Shown here piece by piece: positions 16,332 to 24,527 of a stretch of DNA of 64,000 nucleotides. The stretch is taken from assembly GCA_017395085.1 (NCBI GenBank), contig JAFPWF010000021.1, positions 1-64,000 of the forward strand, written 5' to 3'. The DNA is from Oscillospiraceae bacterium. Its GTDB lineage: Bacteria; Bacillota; Clostridia; Oscillospirales; Oscillospiraceae. The translations under genes and the position numbers were made by a program. The notes beneath the pieces are model-generated. The model saw nothing but the letters and a program-made list of their open reading frames with translations. It had not been told where the DNA came from and made no database searches. Each line of letters starts with the position of its first letter. Position 1 is the first letter of the stretch.

Positions 16332-17177
16332 TCACTTTTTCCTGGCCTTGCGGCAGGAGGCAATGATCTTGGCGTATTCCTCGGTGTACTCGGGATAGTC
16401 GTTAAAGGAAAGGATGCCGATGATCTTTTTCCCGACGCGGTCTTCCTCGCTCATGCTGTAGTAACGCGCGGTGGGGATCAGGTTCTCCTTCTGCCAGTTG
16501 AGCATTTCGACCGCGTCACCCTTTTTGTTCTTCCGCCCGTAGTAGGTCGGGCAGATCGAGTAGACGTCGACCAGCGAAAAGCCCTTATGCCGGATGGCCT
16601 GCTTGATGATGTCGATGGTTTCGCGGGCATGGTATACATCGCCGCGTGCCGAGAAGGACGCGCCTGCACCGGTTGCCAGGTTCGCAATGTCAAAAGGACG
16701 GTCCACATTACCGTAAGGCGCGGTGGTCGCCCTGTCACCGTTGGGGGTCGTGGGGGAGTACTGACCGCCGGTCATGCCGTAGATGTCGTTGTTGAAGCAT
16801 ATGACCGTGAGCCCCAGGTTGCGGCGCGCTGCGTGAATCAGATGGTTGCCGCCGATGGCGGAGCAGTCCCCGTCACCCGTGAGGACGATGACGTGCAGCT
16901 TGGGGTTGGCCATCTTGATGCCGGATGCGAAGGCGATGGCGCGGCCGTGGGTGGTATGAATGGAGTTGAAGTCGAGGTAACCTGCCGCACGGGAGGAACA
17001 GCCGATCCCGGAGACGATGACGATGTCCTCGCGGTTGATGCTGTTTTCCTCATCATGGATCAGTTCGTCGATCGCAACGGCGACGTCATGCATAATAACG
17101 CCGTTGCCGCAGCCCGGGCACCAGATCTGCGGGAGGTGGTCAATGCGCATATACAGGTGGACAAGATCACTCGGCAT
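16332..17177 (-). CDS. korB: 2-oxoacid:ferredoxin oxidoreductase, beta (TPP) subunit
   Basis: About 281 residues. It contains the Fe-S/TPP entry motif IWCPGCGNG, the TPP-Mg signature GDGDCSAIGGNH followed by NNDIYGMTGGQ, and SPTTP, all expected in the TPP-binding subunit. The ATG at 17177 with GGAGG nine bases upstream is preferred over an in-frame start 11 codons earlier. It overlaps the end of the alpha gene by 11 bases, showing tight coupling. It is cytoplasmic and oxygen sensitive by analogy. Confidence 0.93.
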   Translation of the reverse strand: MPSDLVHLYMRIDHLPQIWCPGCGNGVIMHDVAVAIDELIHDEENSINREDIVIVSGIGCSSRAAGYLDFNSIHTTHGRAIAFASGIKMANPKLHVIVLTGDGDCSAIGGNHLIHAARRNLGLTVICFNNDIYGMTGGQYSPTTPNGDRATTAPYGNVDRPFDIANLATGAGASFSARGDVYHARETIDIIKQAIRHKGFSLVDVYSICPTYYGRKNKKGDAVEMLNWQKENLIPTARYYSMSEEDRVGKKIIGILSFNDYPEYTEEYAKIIASCRKARKK

Positions 17178-18318
17178 GGCTCTGACCCTCCGTTTCATTG
17201 AGTTTTGCAAGGATGTCCGAAGGGGAGATCACGGTGCCGTCGACCCGGCCGAGGAAATCGACAGGGAGCGTTCCGCCGACGGTTCTCTGCACCTCCAGCA
17301 GCATCTGCCCGTGGTTGTGCTCGACCATCAGGATACGTTTGAGCTGGGGAAGCCGTGCCAGGAGCTGCTTTTCCGGGAAGGGCCACACCGTGATCGGCCG
17401 GAACATGCCGACCTTTTTCCCGTCCGCCCTCGCTGCGAGCACCGCGTCCATAACGGCGCGGGTCGTGCCGCCGAAACAGACCACAGCGGTCTCGGCGTCA
17501 TCCATCGCATATTCCTCAACGCGGGTAATGTCATCGACGTTCTTTTCCACTTTGTCCAGCAGCCGCGTAATCAGTTTGCCGGCGATTTCGCTGGAGTTGA
17601 CTGGGAAGCCGGATTCGTCATGGGCAAGACCCGTGATGTTGTAGCGCTCGCCCTGGCCGAAAGGCTTCATGGCCGGGACGTATTTCCCTTCCGGCACATA
17701 GTAGCACTGCTTGTTTGCGCCGTCATGGAACGACATCTTGCGGTGGTTGATAATCAGGCGGTTGGGGTCGGGCAGTTCGATGCCCTCGCGCATGTGGCCG
17801 ACGATCTCATCCATCAGGAAGATCACGGGCGTGCGGTATTTTTCCGCCAGATTGAATGCACGGACGATCAGCGTGTAGCACTCCAGCACCGTTGCAGGGG
17901 AAAGCGCAATCACCGGGTGGTCGCCGTGGGTGCCCCACTTCGCCTGCATATAGTCGCCCTGCGAAGGGCTGGTCGGGAGCCCTGTCGAAGGGCCGGCGCG
18001 CTGCACGTCGATGATCACGCAGGGGATCTCCGCCATGGCGCCGTAGCCGATGTTTTCCTGCATCAGCGAAAAGCCCGGACCCGAGGTGGCGGTCATGGCC
18101 TTCATCCCTGCGGCGGAGGCGCCGAGCACAGCCGCGATGGATGCAAGCTCGTCCTCCATCTGGATGAATTTCCCGCCCTCCTGCGGGAGACGGAGCGCGC
18201 AGGCTTCAGCGATCTCTGTGGAAGGGGTAATGGGATAGCCCGCGAAAAAGCGCATGCCGGCTGCGAGGGCGCCTTCCACTGCGGCCTCGTTGCCCTGCAT
18301 CAGAACAGTTTTCGCCAC
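17167..18318 (-). CDS. korA: 2-oxoacid:ferredoxin oxidoreductase, alpha subunit
   Basis: A 383-residue subunit with the pyrimidine-binding domain beginning QGNEAAVEGALAAGMRFF and GYPITPSTEIAE, then TSGPGFSLMQENIGYG and the QRAGPSTGLPT motif that contacts TPP and substrate. The C-terminal transketolase-like domain follows. It lacks a fused gamma domain, consistent with the separate korC. It starts 16 bases after the ferredoxin-subunit gene. Together the four genes encode a complete enzyme. Confidence 0.94.
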   Translation of the reverse strand: MAKTVLMQGNEAAVEGALAAGMRFFAGYPITPSTEIAEACALRLPQEGGKFIQMEDELASIAAVLGASAAGMKAMTATSGPGFSLMQENIGYGAMAEIPCVIIDVQRAGPSTGLPTSPSQGDYMQAKWGTHGDHPVIALSPATVLECYTLIVRAFNLAEKYRTPVIFLMDEIVGHMREGIELPDPNRLIINHRKMSFHDGANKQCYYVPEGKYVPAMKPFGQGERYNITGLAHDESGFPVNSSEIAGKLITRLLDKVEKNVDDITRVEEYAMDDAETAVVCFGGTTRAVMDAVLAARADGKKVGMFRPITVWPFPEKQLLARLPQLKRILMVEHNHGQMLLEVQRTVGGTLPVDFLGRVDGTVISPSDILAKLNETEGQSHAE

Positions 18319-18334
18319 GTCTTTTCCTCCCTTC

Positions 18335-18535
18335 CTACTCTTCCATGTTCACAAGGTAGATTGCGTAATCCGGGCAGCGCAGTTCGCACAGGCCGCAGAA
18401 AACACATTCTTCCTCATCTTTCACGGTAACTTTTTCTTTGCGTATTTCCAGAACGTTTTTCGGGCAGAAGGCGGCGCAGATTCCGCAGCCTTTGCACCAG
18501 GCTTCTTCGATCACGAGTTTCTTTCTTCCGATCAC
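18335..18535 (-). CDS. korD: 2-oxoacid oxidoreductase delta subunit (2x 4Fe-4S ferredoxin)
   Basis: A 66-residue polyferredoxin with two CxxCxxCxxxCP clusters (CKGCGICAAFCP and CVFCGLCELRCP) that passes electrons from the TPP subunit to ferredoxin. The start is GTG at 18535, with a G-rich ribosome site 9-13 bases upstream. It is the first gene of the operon. Confidence 0.93.
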   Translation of the reverse strand: MIGRKKLVIEEAWCKGCGICAAFCPKNVLEIRKEKVTVKDEEECVFCGLCELRCPDYAIYLVNMEE

Positions 18536-18574
18536 GGCAAAACCCCCTTTTTCCGCTCATTTGCCTATTAAAAT

Positions 18575-18603
18575 ATTATACCACTCACATGGGGTGATAA
18601 CAA
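18575..18603 (-). promoter_or_regulatory. Promoter of the kor operon
   Basis: On the minus strand, TTGTTA, a 17-nt spacer and a perfect TATAAT (complement of 18575-18580). It lies about 40 bases before korD. Confidence 0.7.
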
Positions 18604-18680
18604 TCAAAAATCATGCGCACCCGGGCAGGGAAAAGAGAAATAAGACATGCCTGGATTTCCGAAAAGATGTGCCTCTTTAA

Positions 18681-18730
18681 AAGAAAACGCTGATCAAACC
18701 GGCATTCACCGATTCGGTCAGCGTTTTCTT
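18681..18730 (-). terminator. Terminator of the flavoprotein gene
   Basis: Thirteen-bp stem AAGAAAACGCTGA (18681-18693) with 18718-18730 closing a 24-base loop that has partial internal pairing. A- and T-rich flanks make it work on both strands. It is 33 bases past the stop at 18763. Confidence 0.6.
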
Positions 18731-18762
18731 TCAGTATTTCCCGGGGAATGTCCGATGATGTT

Positions 18763-19977
18763 TTACCCTTCCATGTACTGGACCATCGCGGCGGCCGCTT
18801 TCTTGGCTCCGTCGACGGCATGAACCACCGTCTTCGCACCGGTAATGACGTCGCCTGCGCCGAACACGCCGGGTCTTGTGGTCATGTAGTTTTCATCCAC
18901 TTTCAGCAGGCCTCTGTCGGTCAGCTCCAGGCCCTCCGTCGTGCGGGCCAGCTTTGCACGGGGAACCTGACTGATGGAAATGATCGTGGAATCCGCCTCT
19001 TCCAGGATCAGTTCATCTTCACAGCCGATCACGTTGTCGTTCTCGTCGAAGATGCTGCGCTTGAAGACGGGGCCCTTTTCGGTGATCTTCTGGATCTGCA
19101 TGCCGTATACAAACTCTGCTCCGTCCAGTTCCGCATACTGGATTTCATGGGAGCTGGCAGTCACATGTTTGCTGCGCGCATACATCTTTACATAGCGAGT
19201 GCCGTTGCGAAGCGCCGTGCGCGCCACGTCCATGGCGGCGTTCCCCATGCCGATGACGGCAATCCGCTCGCCGAGCTTGTGCCCCTTGGGGTTGGCAAGA
19301 TAGTTCAGGCCGAACAGGACGTTGCCCAGACTTTCGCCCTCGATGCCCAGGGTGCGCGGCAGTTCGGCACCGGTGCCGATGAAGATGCTGGCGTAGCCGT
19401 CACGGAACAGCTCATTGATCATCAGGACCGAGCCGATGGTGGTGTTCGTGCGGATGGTGATGCCCATCTCCTCCATCCGTTCCTGATAAATGTCCAGCAG
19501 TCCCTTGTGCAGGCGGAATTCCGGAATGCCGTACTGCAGGAGCCCGCCGATCTTCCCTTTCCACTCAAAGATGGTCACGGGATATCCCTGCATAGCCAGC
19601 GTGATGGCGACCGTCATGCCCGCGGGGCCGCAGCCGATCACAGCGACCTTCTTGTCCTTCGGCGCGGGCTTTACGACCTTCATGCGATCCAGATACATCT
19701 CAGAGATGTAATTCTCGATACTGGAAAAGTGGACCGGGGTATCCTTCCTGCCGCGGATGCAGTTGCCCGCGCACTGCTTTTCATGGTTGCAGACGATGGA
19801 GCAGACGGCGGACATCGGGTTGTTGTTGAACAGGATTTCACCCGCCTCCATGAGACGGTTTTCCTTAAAGAGCTGGATGACCTGAGGAATCGGGGTGTGA
19901 ACGGGGCAGCCCTGCTGGCACATGGGCTTTTTGCAGTTGAGGCAGCGGTTTGCCTCATTGACAATATGAATCGCCAT
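18763..19977 (-). CDS. NAD(P)-dependent FAD oxidoreductase (GltD/NfnB-like)
   Basis: A 404-residue flavoprotein. The N-terminal Fe-S domain has cysteine clusters RCLNCKKPMCQQGCP and CSIVCNHEKQCAGNC as in glutamate synthase small subunits. It is followed by the FAD loop IGCGPAG near residue 114, an NAD(P) loop VIGMGNAAMD near 245 and the closing GVFGAGDV motif. Such proteins move electrons from NAD(P)H to partner subunits (glutamate synthase, Nfn, dihydropyrimidine dehydrogenase). No partner gene is adjacent, so the acceptor is unknown. AAAGGAGG precedes the ATG. Confidence 0.88.
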   Translation of the reverse strand: MAIHIVNEANRCLNCKKPMCQQGCPVHTPIPQVIQLFKENRLMEAGEILFNNNPMSAVCSIVCNHEKQCAGNCIRGRKDTPVHFSSIENYISEMYLDRMKVVKPAPKDKKVAVIGCGPAGMTVAITLAMQGYPVTIFEWKGKIGGLLQYGIPEFRLHKGLLDIYQERMEEMGITIRTNTTIGSVLMINELFRDGYASIFIGTGAELPRTLGIEGESLGNVLFGLNYLANPKGHKLGERIAVIGMGNAAMDVARTALRNGTRYVKMYARSKHVTASSHEIQYAELDGAEFVYGMQIQKITEKGPVFKRSIFDENDNVIGCEDELILEEADSTIISISQVPRAKLARTTEGLELTDRGLLKVDENYMTTRPGVFGAGDVITGAKTVVHAVDGAKKAAAAMVQYMEG

Positions 19978-20030
19978 GGAAGTATCCTCCTTTATCGGTT
20001 CAAATCATTCCGTTTTTCCCTGACTGTGTT

Positions 20031-20855
20031 TTGTTACGTGCTCTCGCGTTCGACCAGGATGGATGCGAAGCAGATGTGGCGGCGCGAAGGTTTGTGCTTG
20101 GAATCTGCTTCAATGTCCTCAATGGTCATCTTTGCGGCGGTCTCTTCGGCTTCAAAGTGCCTGAAGGCAGCCTGGGCACGGCCCTGGCCTTTATCTCCAC
20201 CAACGCCGCCATCACCACCGGTATTTACAATACCTACCTCGGCAAGGAGAAGAAGTGGAAACGCGACGACCTCTTCAACGGCGTCATGTTCACGGACGCT
20301 CTGGTCCACATGATCAGCGTCATCCTGATCTCCGGCGCCATCATCCTTGTCGGTGCGATCGTCCTGCATCCGCAGGGCCTGGCCATCAAGGCGCCAAAAC
20401 AGCTCGCCCAGATGCTGGAACCCATCATGGGCCCGGCTGCCAGATTCATCATGGGCTTTGCGCTGGTCGGCGCAGGCTTCTCCTCGCTGCTGGCGAACAC
20501 CCAGCGCGGCATGGTGCTGCTTGGCGCAGGCATTGATAAGGAATTCGGCCTTGAGAGCAAGTTCATCCGCTACGGCTGCCTCATCTGCCTTGCCATCGCC
20601 ATGGCCATCTGCTACAGCTTCAACGGCTCTCCCACTCAGCTGATCCTGATTGCGAACATCGCGACCTCCATCGCCACCCCGGTCGGCGGACTCTTTGTCC
20701 TGCTGCTGATTTGGCGCAAGGACGTCAATGAGGGCTACAAAACTCCCACCCTGCTGCGCGTGTGCATGACCATCAGCTACATCTTCGTGCTGGTCATGAC
20801 GGTCTCCGCTTTCCAGAAGACCATCATCCCCGGCATCATGAAGCTCTTTGCCTGA
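20031..20855 (+). pseudogene. 5'-truncated Nramp-family metal transporter remnant
   Basis: From about residue 40 this 274-residue frame matches the C-terminal half of Nramp transporters. PEGSLGTALAF leads into transmembrane segment 6, and later segments include GFALVGAGFSSLLANTQRG and NGSPTQLILIANIATS. The first half of the protein (about 150-200 residues, including the metal-binding DPGN helix) is missing. The first 30-odd residues look random, and no ribosome site is seen. At TM6 the usual MPH is replaced by AITTG, as in Nramp relatives with changed metal choice. The 5' end abuts the divergent flavoprotein gene, suggesting a deletion joined the two. A strong terminator follows. Confidence 0.7.
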
Positions 20856-20889
20856 GCTTGATTCCGGCAGATACAGATTATCACTTAAG

Positions 20890-20920
20890 CACCCCGGGTC
20901 TCATGACCCGGGGTGTTCTG
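20890..20920 (+). terminator. Intrinsic terminator after the Nramp remnant
   Basis: Perfect 11-bp stem CACCCCGGGTC (20890-20900) with 20905-20915 and a four-base loop, then TTCTGTTC. Confidence 0.75.
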
Positions 20921-21045
20921 TTCGGAAACGGAGTTCGAACTTAGGGCTGTTAAAAAGGCTGCGGAACTGCTATAATCAGGGCTGCGGAACGTCCGGCGGG
21001 ATGCCGGAGCCGAAACGAGTCTGACAATCTGAGGCAGAGAGTCCC

Positions 21046-21744
21046 ATGGCGTATGATTTCTATGTTCGAACCAAACAGGACCTGATCGATGCGGTGCGGG
21101 AGTACGGCATCGTTCCGTATTTTTCCACATCCGTCCCGGGCTTCTCGCTGGAGGAGCACTGTTCGCCGTCCGTCCTCTTTTCCGACGGTGATGACGACAC
21201 CTGGGCCTGGAAAGGCTCCGTCATTCAGGAGACCGGCTGCGCCTACGGGAAGTTCTTTGAGAAGAAGGCCGCCTATGTCAGCAGGGAAGTGTTTCTGGAA
21301 CTGGCAAACTACCGGCGGGACGGCTACGACTTTGACTCCCGCTATGACGACGGGCTTGCCCGCTTTCAGGACAAGCAGCTCTACGACCTGATCGACGCCA
21401 GTGCGCCGGTCCTCTCCAAAGCACTCCGGGAAACTGGAGGCTACGCCTACAGCGGGCGCTGGCAGAAGACCGAGGGGAAGAAAGGCTTTGACACCTCGGT
21501 GACCCGCCTGCAGGAACAGTGCTATGTGCTGATAAGCGACTTTGTCTATACTCTGGACAAAAAGGGCAACAAACGCGGCTGGGGCGTGGCGGAGTACAGC
21601 ACCCCGGAGAAAACCATGGGGGAATTCTTTACGGAGAACGTCTACCGGAGATCGCCGGAGGAATCGTATGAGAGGCTCCTGTTACACCTCAGGAAGCTGT
21701 TCCCCCGGGCGCAGGAGAAGGACCTCCGGAAGTTTTTGAAATAG
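21046..21744 (+). CDS. AlkZ-related hypothetical protein
   Basis: A 232-residue soluble protein with no signal peptide or membrane segment. Aromatic-rich stretches (DDTWAWKGSVIQETGCAYGK, KAAYVSREVFLELANY) and a C-terminal helical region resemble the small AlkZ/YcaQ-related proteins found in Clostridia, whose larger relatives are DNA glycosylases. The match is from memory of family style, and no catalytic QxQ motif was identified. A TATAAT box at 20971-20976 lies upstream. It is followed by the phosphoesterase gene after 11 bases, so the two are probably co-transcribed. Confidence 0.55.
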   Translation: MAYDFYVRTKQDLIDAVREYGIVPYFSTSVPGFSLEEHCSPSVLFSDGDDDTWAWKGSVIQETGCAYGKFFEKKAAYVSREVFLELANYRRDGYDFDSRYDDGLARFQDKQLYDLIDASAPVLSKALRETGGYAYSGRWQKTEGKKGFDTSVTRLQEQCYVLISDFVYTLDKKGNKRGWGVAEYSTPEKTMGEFFTENVYRRSPEESYERLLLHLRKLFPRAQEKDLRKFLK

Positions 21745-21755
21745 GCGTAAGAGAC

Positions 21756-22499
21756 ATGGCACTCTATGCTATCGGGGACCTGCATCTCCACTTCCAGACG
21801 GACCTGAGGGCGAAGGCCCAGCTGAAGGACCGCGTCTGGAAAAACCACGAGCAGAAGTTCCGCAGAAACTGTGATTCACGGATTCAGCCCGAAGATACCC
21901 TGGTGCTGGCAGGCGACCACAGCTGGGGCCGCAACCTTGCGGAATGCGAGCAGGACCTGCAGTATATCGCCGACCTCCCGGGACGGAAGATCCTCCTTCG
22001 CGGAAACCACGATATGTTCTGGGATGCAAAGAAAACGGCGGAACTGAACCGGCTGTATGCCGGAAAGCTGAACTTCCTGCAGGACAACTATTATCCATAC
22101 GGGGACTATGCGCTGGTCGGCACCAAGGGGCACTGCTTTGAAGGCCCGTTCTACCTGAACCGCCTCGGGCAGATCGTCGGTTGGAGCGAGGAAAACGAAA
22201 AACGCTCCGAAAAGCTTGTGGCAAGGGAAACGGAGCGGCTGCGGACCTCGTTTGAAGCGGCAAAGCGGGACGGCTTCCGGCGGTTCATCATGTTCCTGCA
22301 CTTCCCGCCGACCAGCATCCTGGAGGATGACAGCCCCTTCACCCGCATGGCCGAGGAATACGGGGCCGAGCAGGTGATCTACGCCCACAGCCACGGCGAA
22401 AGCCGCTTCTACGACAGCATCCACGGAGAAAAGAACGGCGTCCGCTACAGTCTCGTTTCCGGAGACTTTCTGCGCTGGGATCCGCTCCGGATCCTTTGA
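21756..22499 (+). CDS. Metallophosphoesterase family protein
   Basis: A 247-residue calcineurin-like phosphoesterase. The metal-binding motifs appear in order: GDLHLH at residue 7, GDHSWG near 48, GNHD near 74, FLHFPP near 181 and YAHSHGE near 210. It probably hydrolyses a phosphodiester or phosphomonoester with two metal ions; the substrate is unknown. It lies between the AlkZ-related gene and the SDR gene on the same strand. Confidence 0.9.
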   Translation: MALYAIGDLHLHFQTDLRAKAQLKDRVWKNHEQKFRRNCDSRIQPEDTLVLAGDHSWGRNLAECEQDLQYIADLPGRKILLRGNHDMFWDAKKTAELNRLYAGKLNFLQDNYYPYGDYALVGTKGHCFEGPFYLNRLGQIVGWSEENEKRSEKLVARETERLRTSFEAAKRDGFRRFIMFLHFPPTSILEDDSPFTRMAEEYGAEQVIYAHSHGESRFYDSIHGEKNGVRYSLVSGDFLRWDPLRIL

Positions 22500-22540
22500 C
22501 GGAGTTTTGTGATTACCGAAATACAGGGAGGTCAGAGTCT

Positions 22541-23299
22541 ATGAAAATCGCAGTCATTACCGGGGCGTCCTCCGGGATCGGCAGAGAATTTGTCTATGCC
22601 ATCGACCGGGAAGCGCAGCTGGACGAAATCTGGGTCATTGCCCGGAGAAAGGACCGCCTGGAAGAATTGCAGGAAAAATGCAGCCACAGGATCCGGGCAA
22701 TTGCGCTGGACCTGTCCGAGGACGCCGGCATAGCGGAATACAAAGACCTGCTGCAGGCCGAGCAGCCGGAAATTCACCTGCTTGTGAATGCGGCCGGCTT
22801 CGGCGTGTTCGGGCCTTTTGCCGACAGCGACCTGGAAAAGGTGCTGAAGAGCGCACGGCTGAACGCGCTTTCGCTGACGGCCATGTGCCACATCAGCCTT
22901 CCGTATATGAAGCGCGGCGACAGCATCATCAACATGGGCTCCAACTCTTCCTGGCAGCCGGTACCGTACCAGACCGTATACGGCTCGAGCAAGAGCTATG
23001 TGCTGAACTTCTCCCGCGCGCTCGGCCGGGAGCTGAAGGATCGGGGAATTCACGTGATGTGCGTCTGCCCGGGCTGGATCAAAACCGAGTTCCAGCAGGT
23101 GGCGGAGCACGACCGCTACATCCGTTATGTGGACCGCTGGTACGGCCCGGACGAAGTGGCGGCGCAGGCGATGAAGGATTTGGAAAAGAAAAAGACGGTC
23201 TCCATCCTGGGTCATCCGGTGCGGCGTCAGGTAAGGCTGGTCAAGTTCCTGCCGGTCAAAACGGTCATGGACATCTGGTGCCGCCAGCAGGGCTTCTGA
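22541..23299 (+). CDS. SDR family NAD(P)-dependent oxidoreductase
   Basis: A 252-residue classical short-chain dehydrogenase. It has the Rossmann motif TGASSGIG near residue 8, NAAGFGVFG near 84, catalytic Ser in MGSNSSWQP and the YGSSK active-site Tyr/Lys. The C-terminal tail is basic and hydrophobic (VRRQVRLVKFLPVK). The ATG at 22541 with GGGAGG nine bases upstream is preferred over the earlier in-frame ATG that overlaps the previous gene. The substrate is unknown. Confidence 0.9.
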   Translation: MKIAVITGASSGIGREFVYAIDREAQLDEIWVIARRKDRLEELQEKCSHRIRAIALDLSEDAGIAEYKDLLQAEQPEIHLLVNAAGFGVFGPFADSDLEKVLKSARLNALSLTAMCHISLPYMKRGDSIINMGSNSSWQPVPYQTVYGSSKSYVLNFSRALGRELKDRGIHVMCVCPGWIKTEFQQVAEHDRYIRYVDRWYGPDEVAAQAMKDLEKKKTVSILGHPVRRQVRLVKFLPVKTVMDIWCRQQGF

Positions 23300-23320
23300 A
23301 CGGCCGGGATCAAACAGAAA

Positions 23321-23354
23321 ACTCCTCACAGACTTCAGTCCGTGAGGAGTGTTT
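23321..23354 (+). terminator. Terminator after the SDR gene
   Basis: Stem ACTCCTCACAGACT (23321-23334) with 23337-23350, one mismatch, flanked by A3 and T3. Probably bidirectional with the convergent ThpR gene. Confidence 0.7.
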
Positions 23355-23380
23355 CATATCAGCAGCCGGTAGCCCGGCCC

Positions 23381-23899
23381 TTATTCGCCGGTACTGCGGA
23401 TGCAGCCCAGTTCCGTGTAGATCATTCCGTGTTTTCCCCGGTCCGAGCGCATCAGCGAAATCCGCTCCACGGTCATTTCGGCAGCGGGGATCTCCACGGC
23501 CGGGTATTTGTCCTTCCCGCCGTAGGAAGCTTTGCGGATGATGGTGATGTGCGGGGAGAAGCGCTTGCGGTCAAAGGGGATGCCGGCGTCGGAAAGCGCA
23601 TGCCGCACCCGGCGCACCGCCGTCTCGAGCCGCTGCGATCCCGACAGGCCGATCCACCAGAGATCGCCGAAGCTTCCGAAGCCGTCCGTCTTCAGGGAAA
23701 ACGGATCAAACGAAACCGGTTCCAAAGCGTCCAGCACCTCGTCCGGATCCGGGTATTCGCCGATGAATGCAAGCGTCAGGTGCAGGTTCTCCGCAGGGGT
23801 GTAGTTCCCGTGCACGCCCCGGCGCATCAGGGCTTCCTGCACGCCGGTCAGGGCGGACCGGACTTCCTTATTCAACTGGATCGCGATGAAAAGCCGCAG
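23381..23899 (-). CDS. thpR: RNA 2',3'-cyclic phosphodiesterase (ThpR/LigT), probable CTG start
   Basis: A 2H phosphoesterase with both catalytic HxTx motifs, HLTLAF and HITIIR. The family N-terminus, RLFIAIQLN, is encoded in frame but has no ATG, GTG or TTG ahead of it. A CTG at 23899, eight bases after GGAGG, gives a full-length 172-residue protein beginning (M)RLFIAIQLN. A TTG at 23875 would remove the first beta strand. An ATG just upstream of the CTG is out of frame, so a one-base change in the gene or assembly is also possible. The enzyme opens cyclic phosphate ends of RNA; its physiological role in bacteria is unclear. Confidence 0.8.
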   Translation of the reverse strand: MRLFIAIQLNKEVRSALTGVQEALMRRGVHGNYTPAENLHLTLAFIGEYPDPDEVLDALEPVSFDPFSLKTDGFGSFGDLWWIGLSGSQRLETAVRRVRHALSDAGIPFDRKRFSPHITIIRKASYGGKDKYPAVEIPAAEMTVERISLMRSDRGKHGMIYTELGCIRSTGE

Positions 23900-24009
23900 A
23901 CATACCGCCTCCGTTCAGTTTTCGTCAGCAGCATGATATCACAGGCCTATCCTGTTTTCAACAGCACCCGTTCCGGACCACGATGCGGAGCGGACTCCTG
24001 AAAAAGAAG

Positions 24010-24034
24010 CGAGGCAGCCAAAACGGCTGCCTCG
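24010..24034 (-). terminator. Terminator of the HU gene
   Basis: Ten-bp stem CGAGGCAGCC/GGCTGCCTCG with a five-base loop; on the minus strand CTTCTTTTT follows. It lies 24 bases past the stop codon. Confidence 0.8.
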
Positions 24035-24057
24035 TATGGATGAATCACAGGAAAGAA

Positions 24058-24330
24058 TCAGTTGACCTTGTCCTTGAACGCCTTGCCGGCCTTGAAGATC
24101 GGGGTGTTGCTGGCGGCGAAGCTCATGGCCTCTCCGGTGGCAGGATTGCGGCCCTCACGGGCGTCGCGATGTCTGCAGGTGAAGGTGCCAAAACCGGCCA
24201 GAGAGACGGGCTCACGGGCGGCGAGAGAGTCAACGATGGTGTTGAGGACGCTGTCGACAACAACAGCGGCTGCCTTCTGGCTGAGGTCGTTCTCAGCGGC
24301 AACTTTCCTGACGAGTTCAGCTTTATTCAT
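24058..24330 (-). CDS. HU family DNA-binding protein
   Basis: A 90-residue nucleoid protein. It begins MNKAELVRKVA, has the core LAGFGTFTCRHRDAREGRNP with the arm containing the Pro that intercalates DNA, and ends FKAGKAFKDKVN. Length and motifs are complete. GGAG lies eight bases before the ATG at 24330; the longer in-frame extension is not supported. HU dimers bend DNA and compact the chromosome. Confidence 0.97.
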   Translation of the reverse strand: MNKAELVRKVAAENDLSQKAAAVVVDSVLNTIVDSLAAREPVSLAGFGTFTCRHRDAREGRNPATGEAMSFAASNTPIFKAGKAFKDKVN

Positions 24331-24527
24331 GGGGTTTGCTCCTTTGTCTTTATTATTGGTACGGGGACGGATTATAACAGATTCAAAGCGGTTTGGCAAG
24401 AGGGAGTTGCGAATTCAAAGAAAATACGGCAAAAAGATTAAAAAACAGAGCAATATCAGTATTTTTTGTGCTTTTTGTCAGAAATACATCCTCTTTTCTG
24501 TGCATCTTTCAGCCATGGAGGATGCGT

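Noticed and set aside
18748..20313. Long plus-strand frame opposite the flavoprotein gene
   Set aside because: It is the antisense shadow of the minus-strand flavoprotein; the motifs are all on the minus strand.
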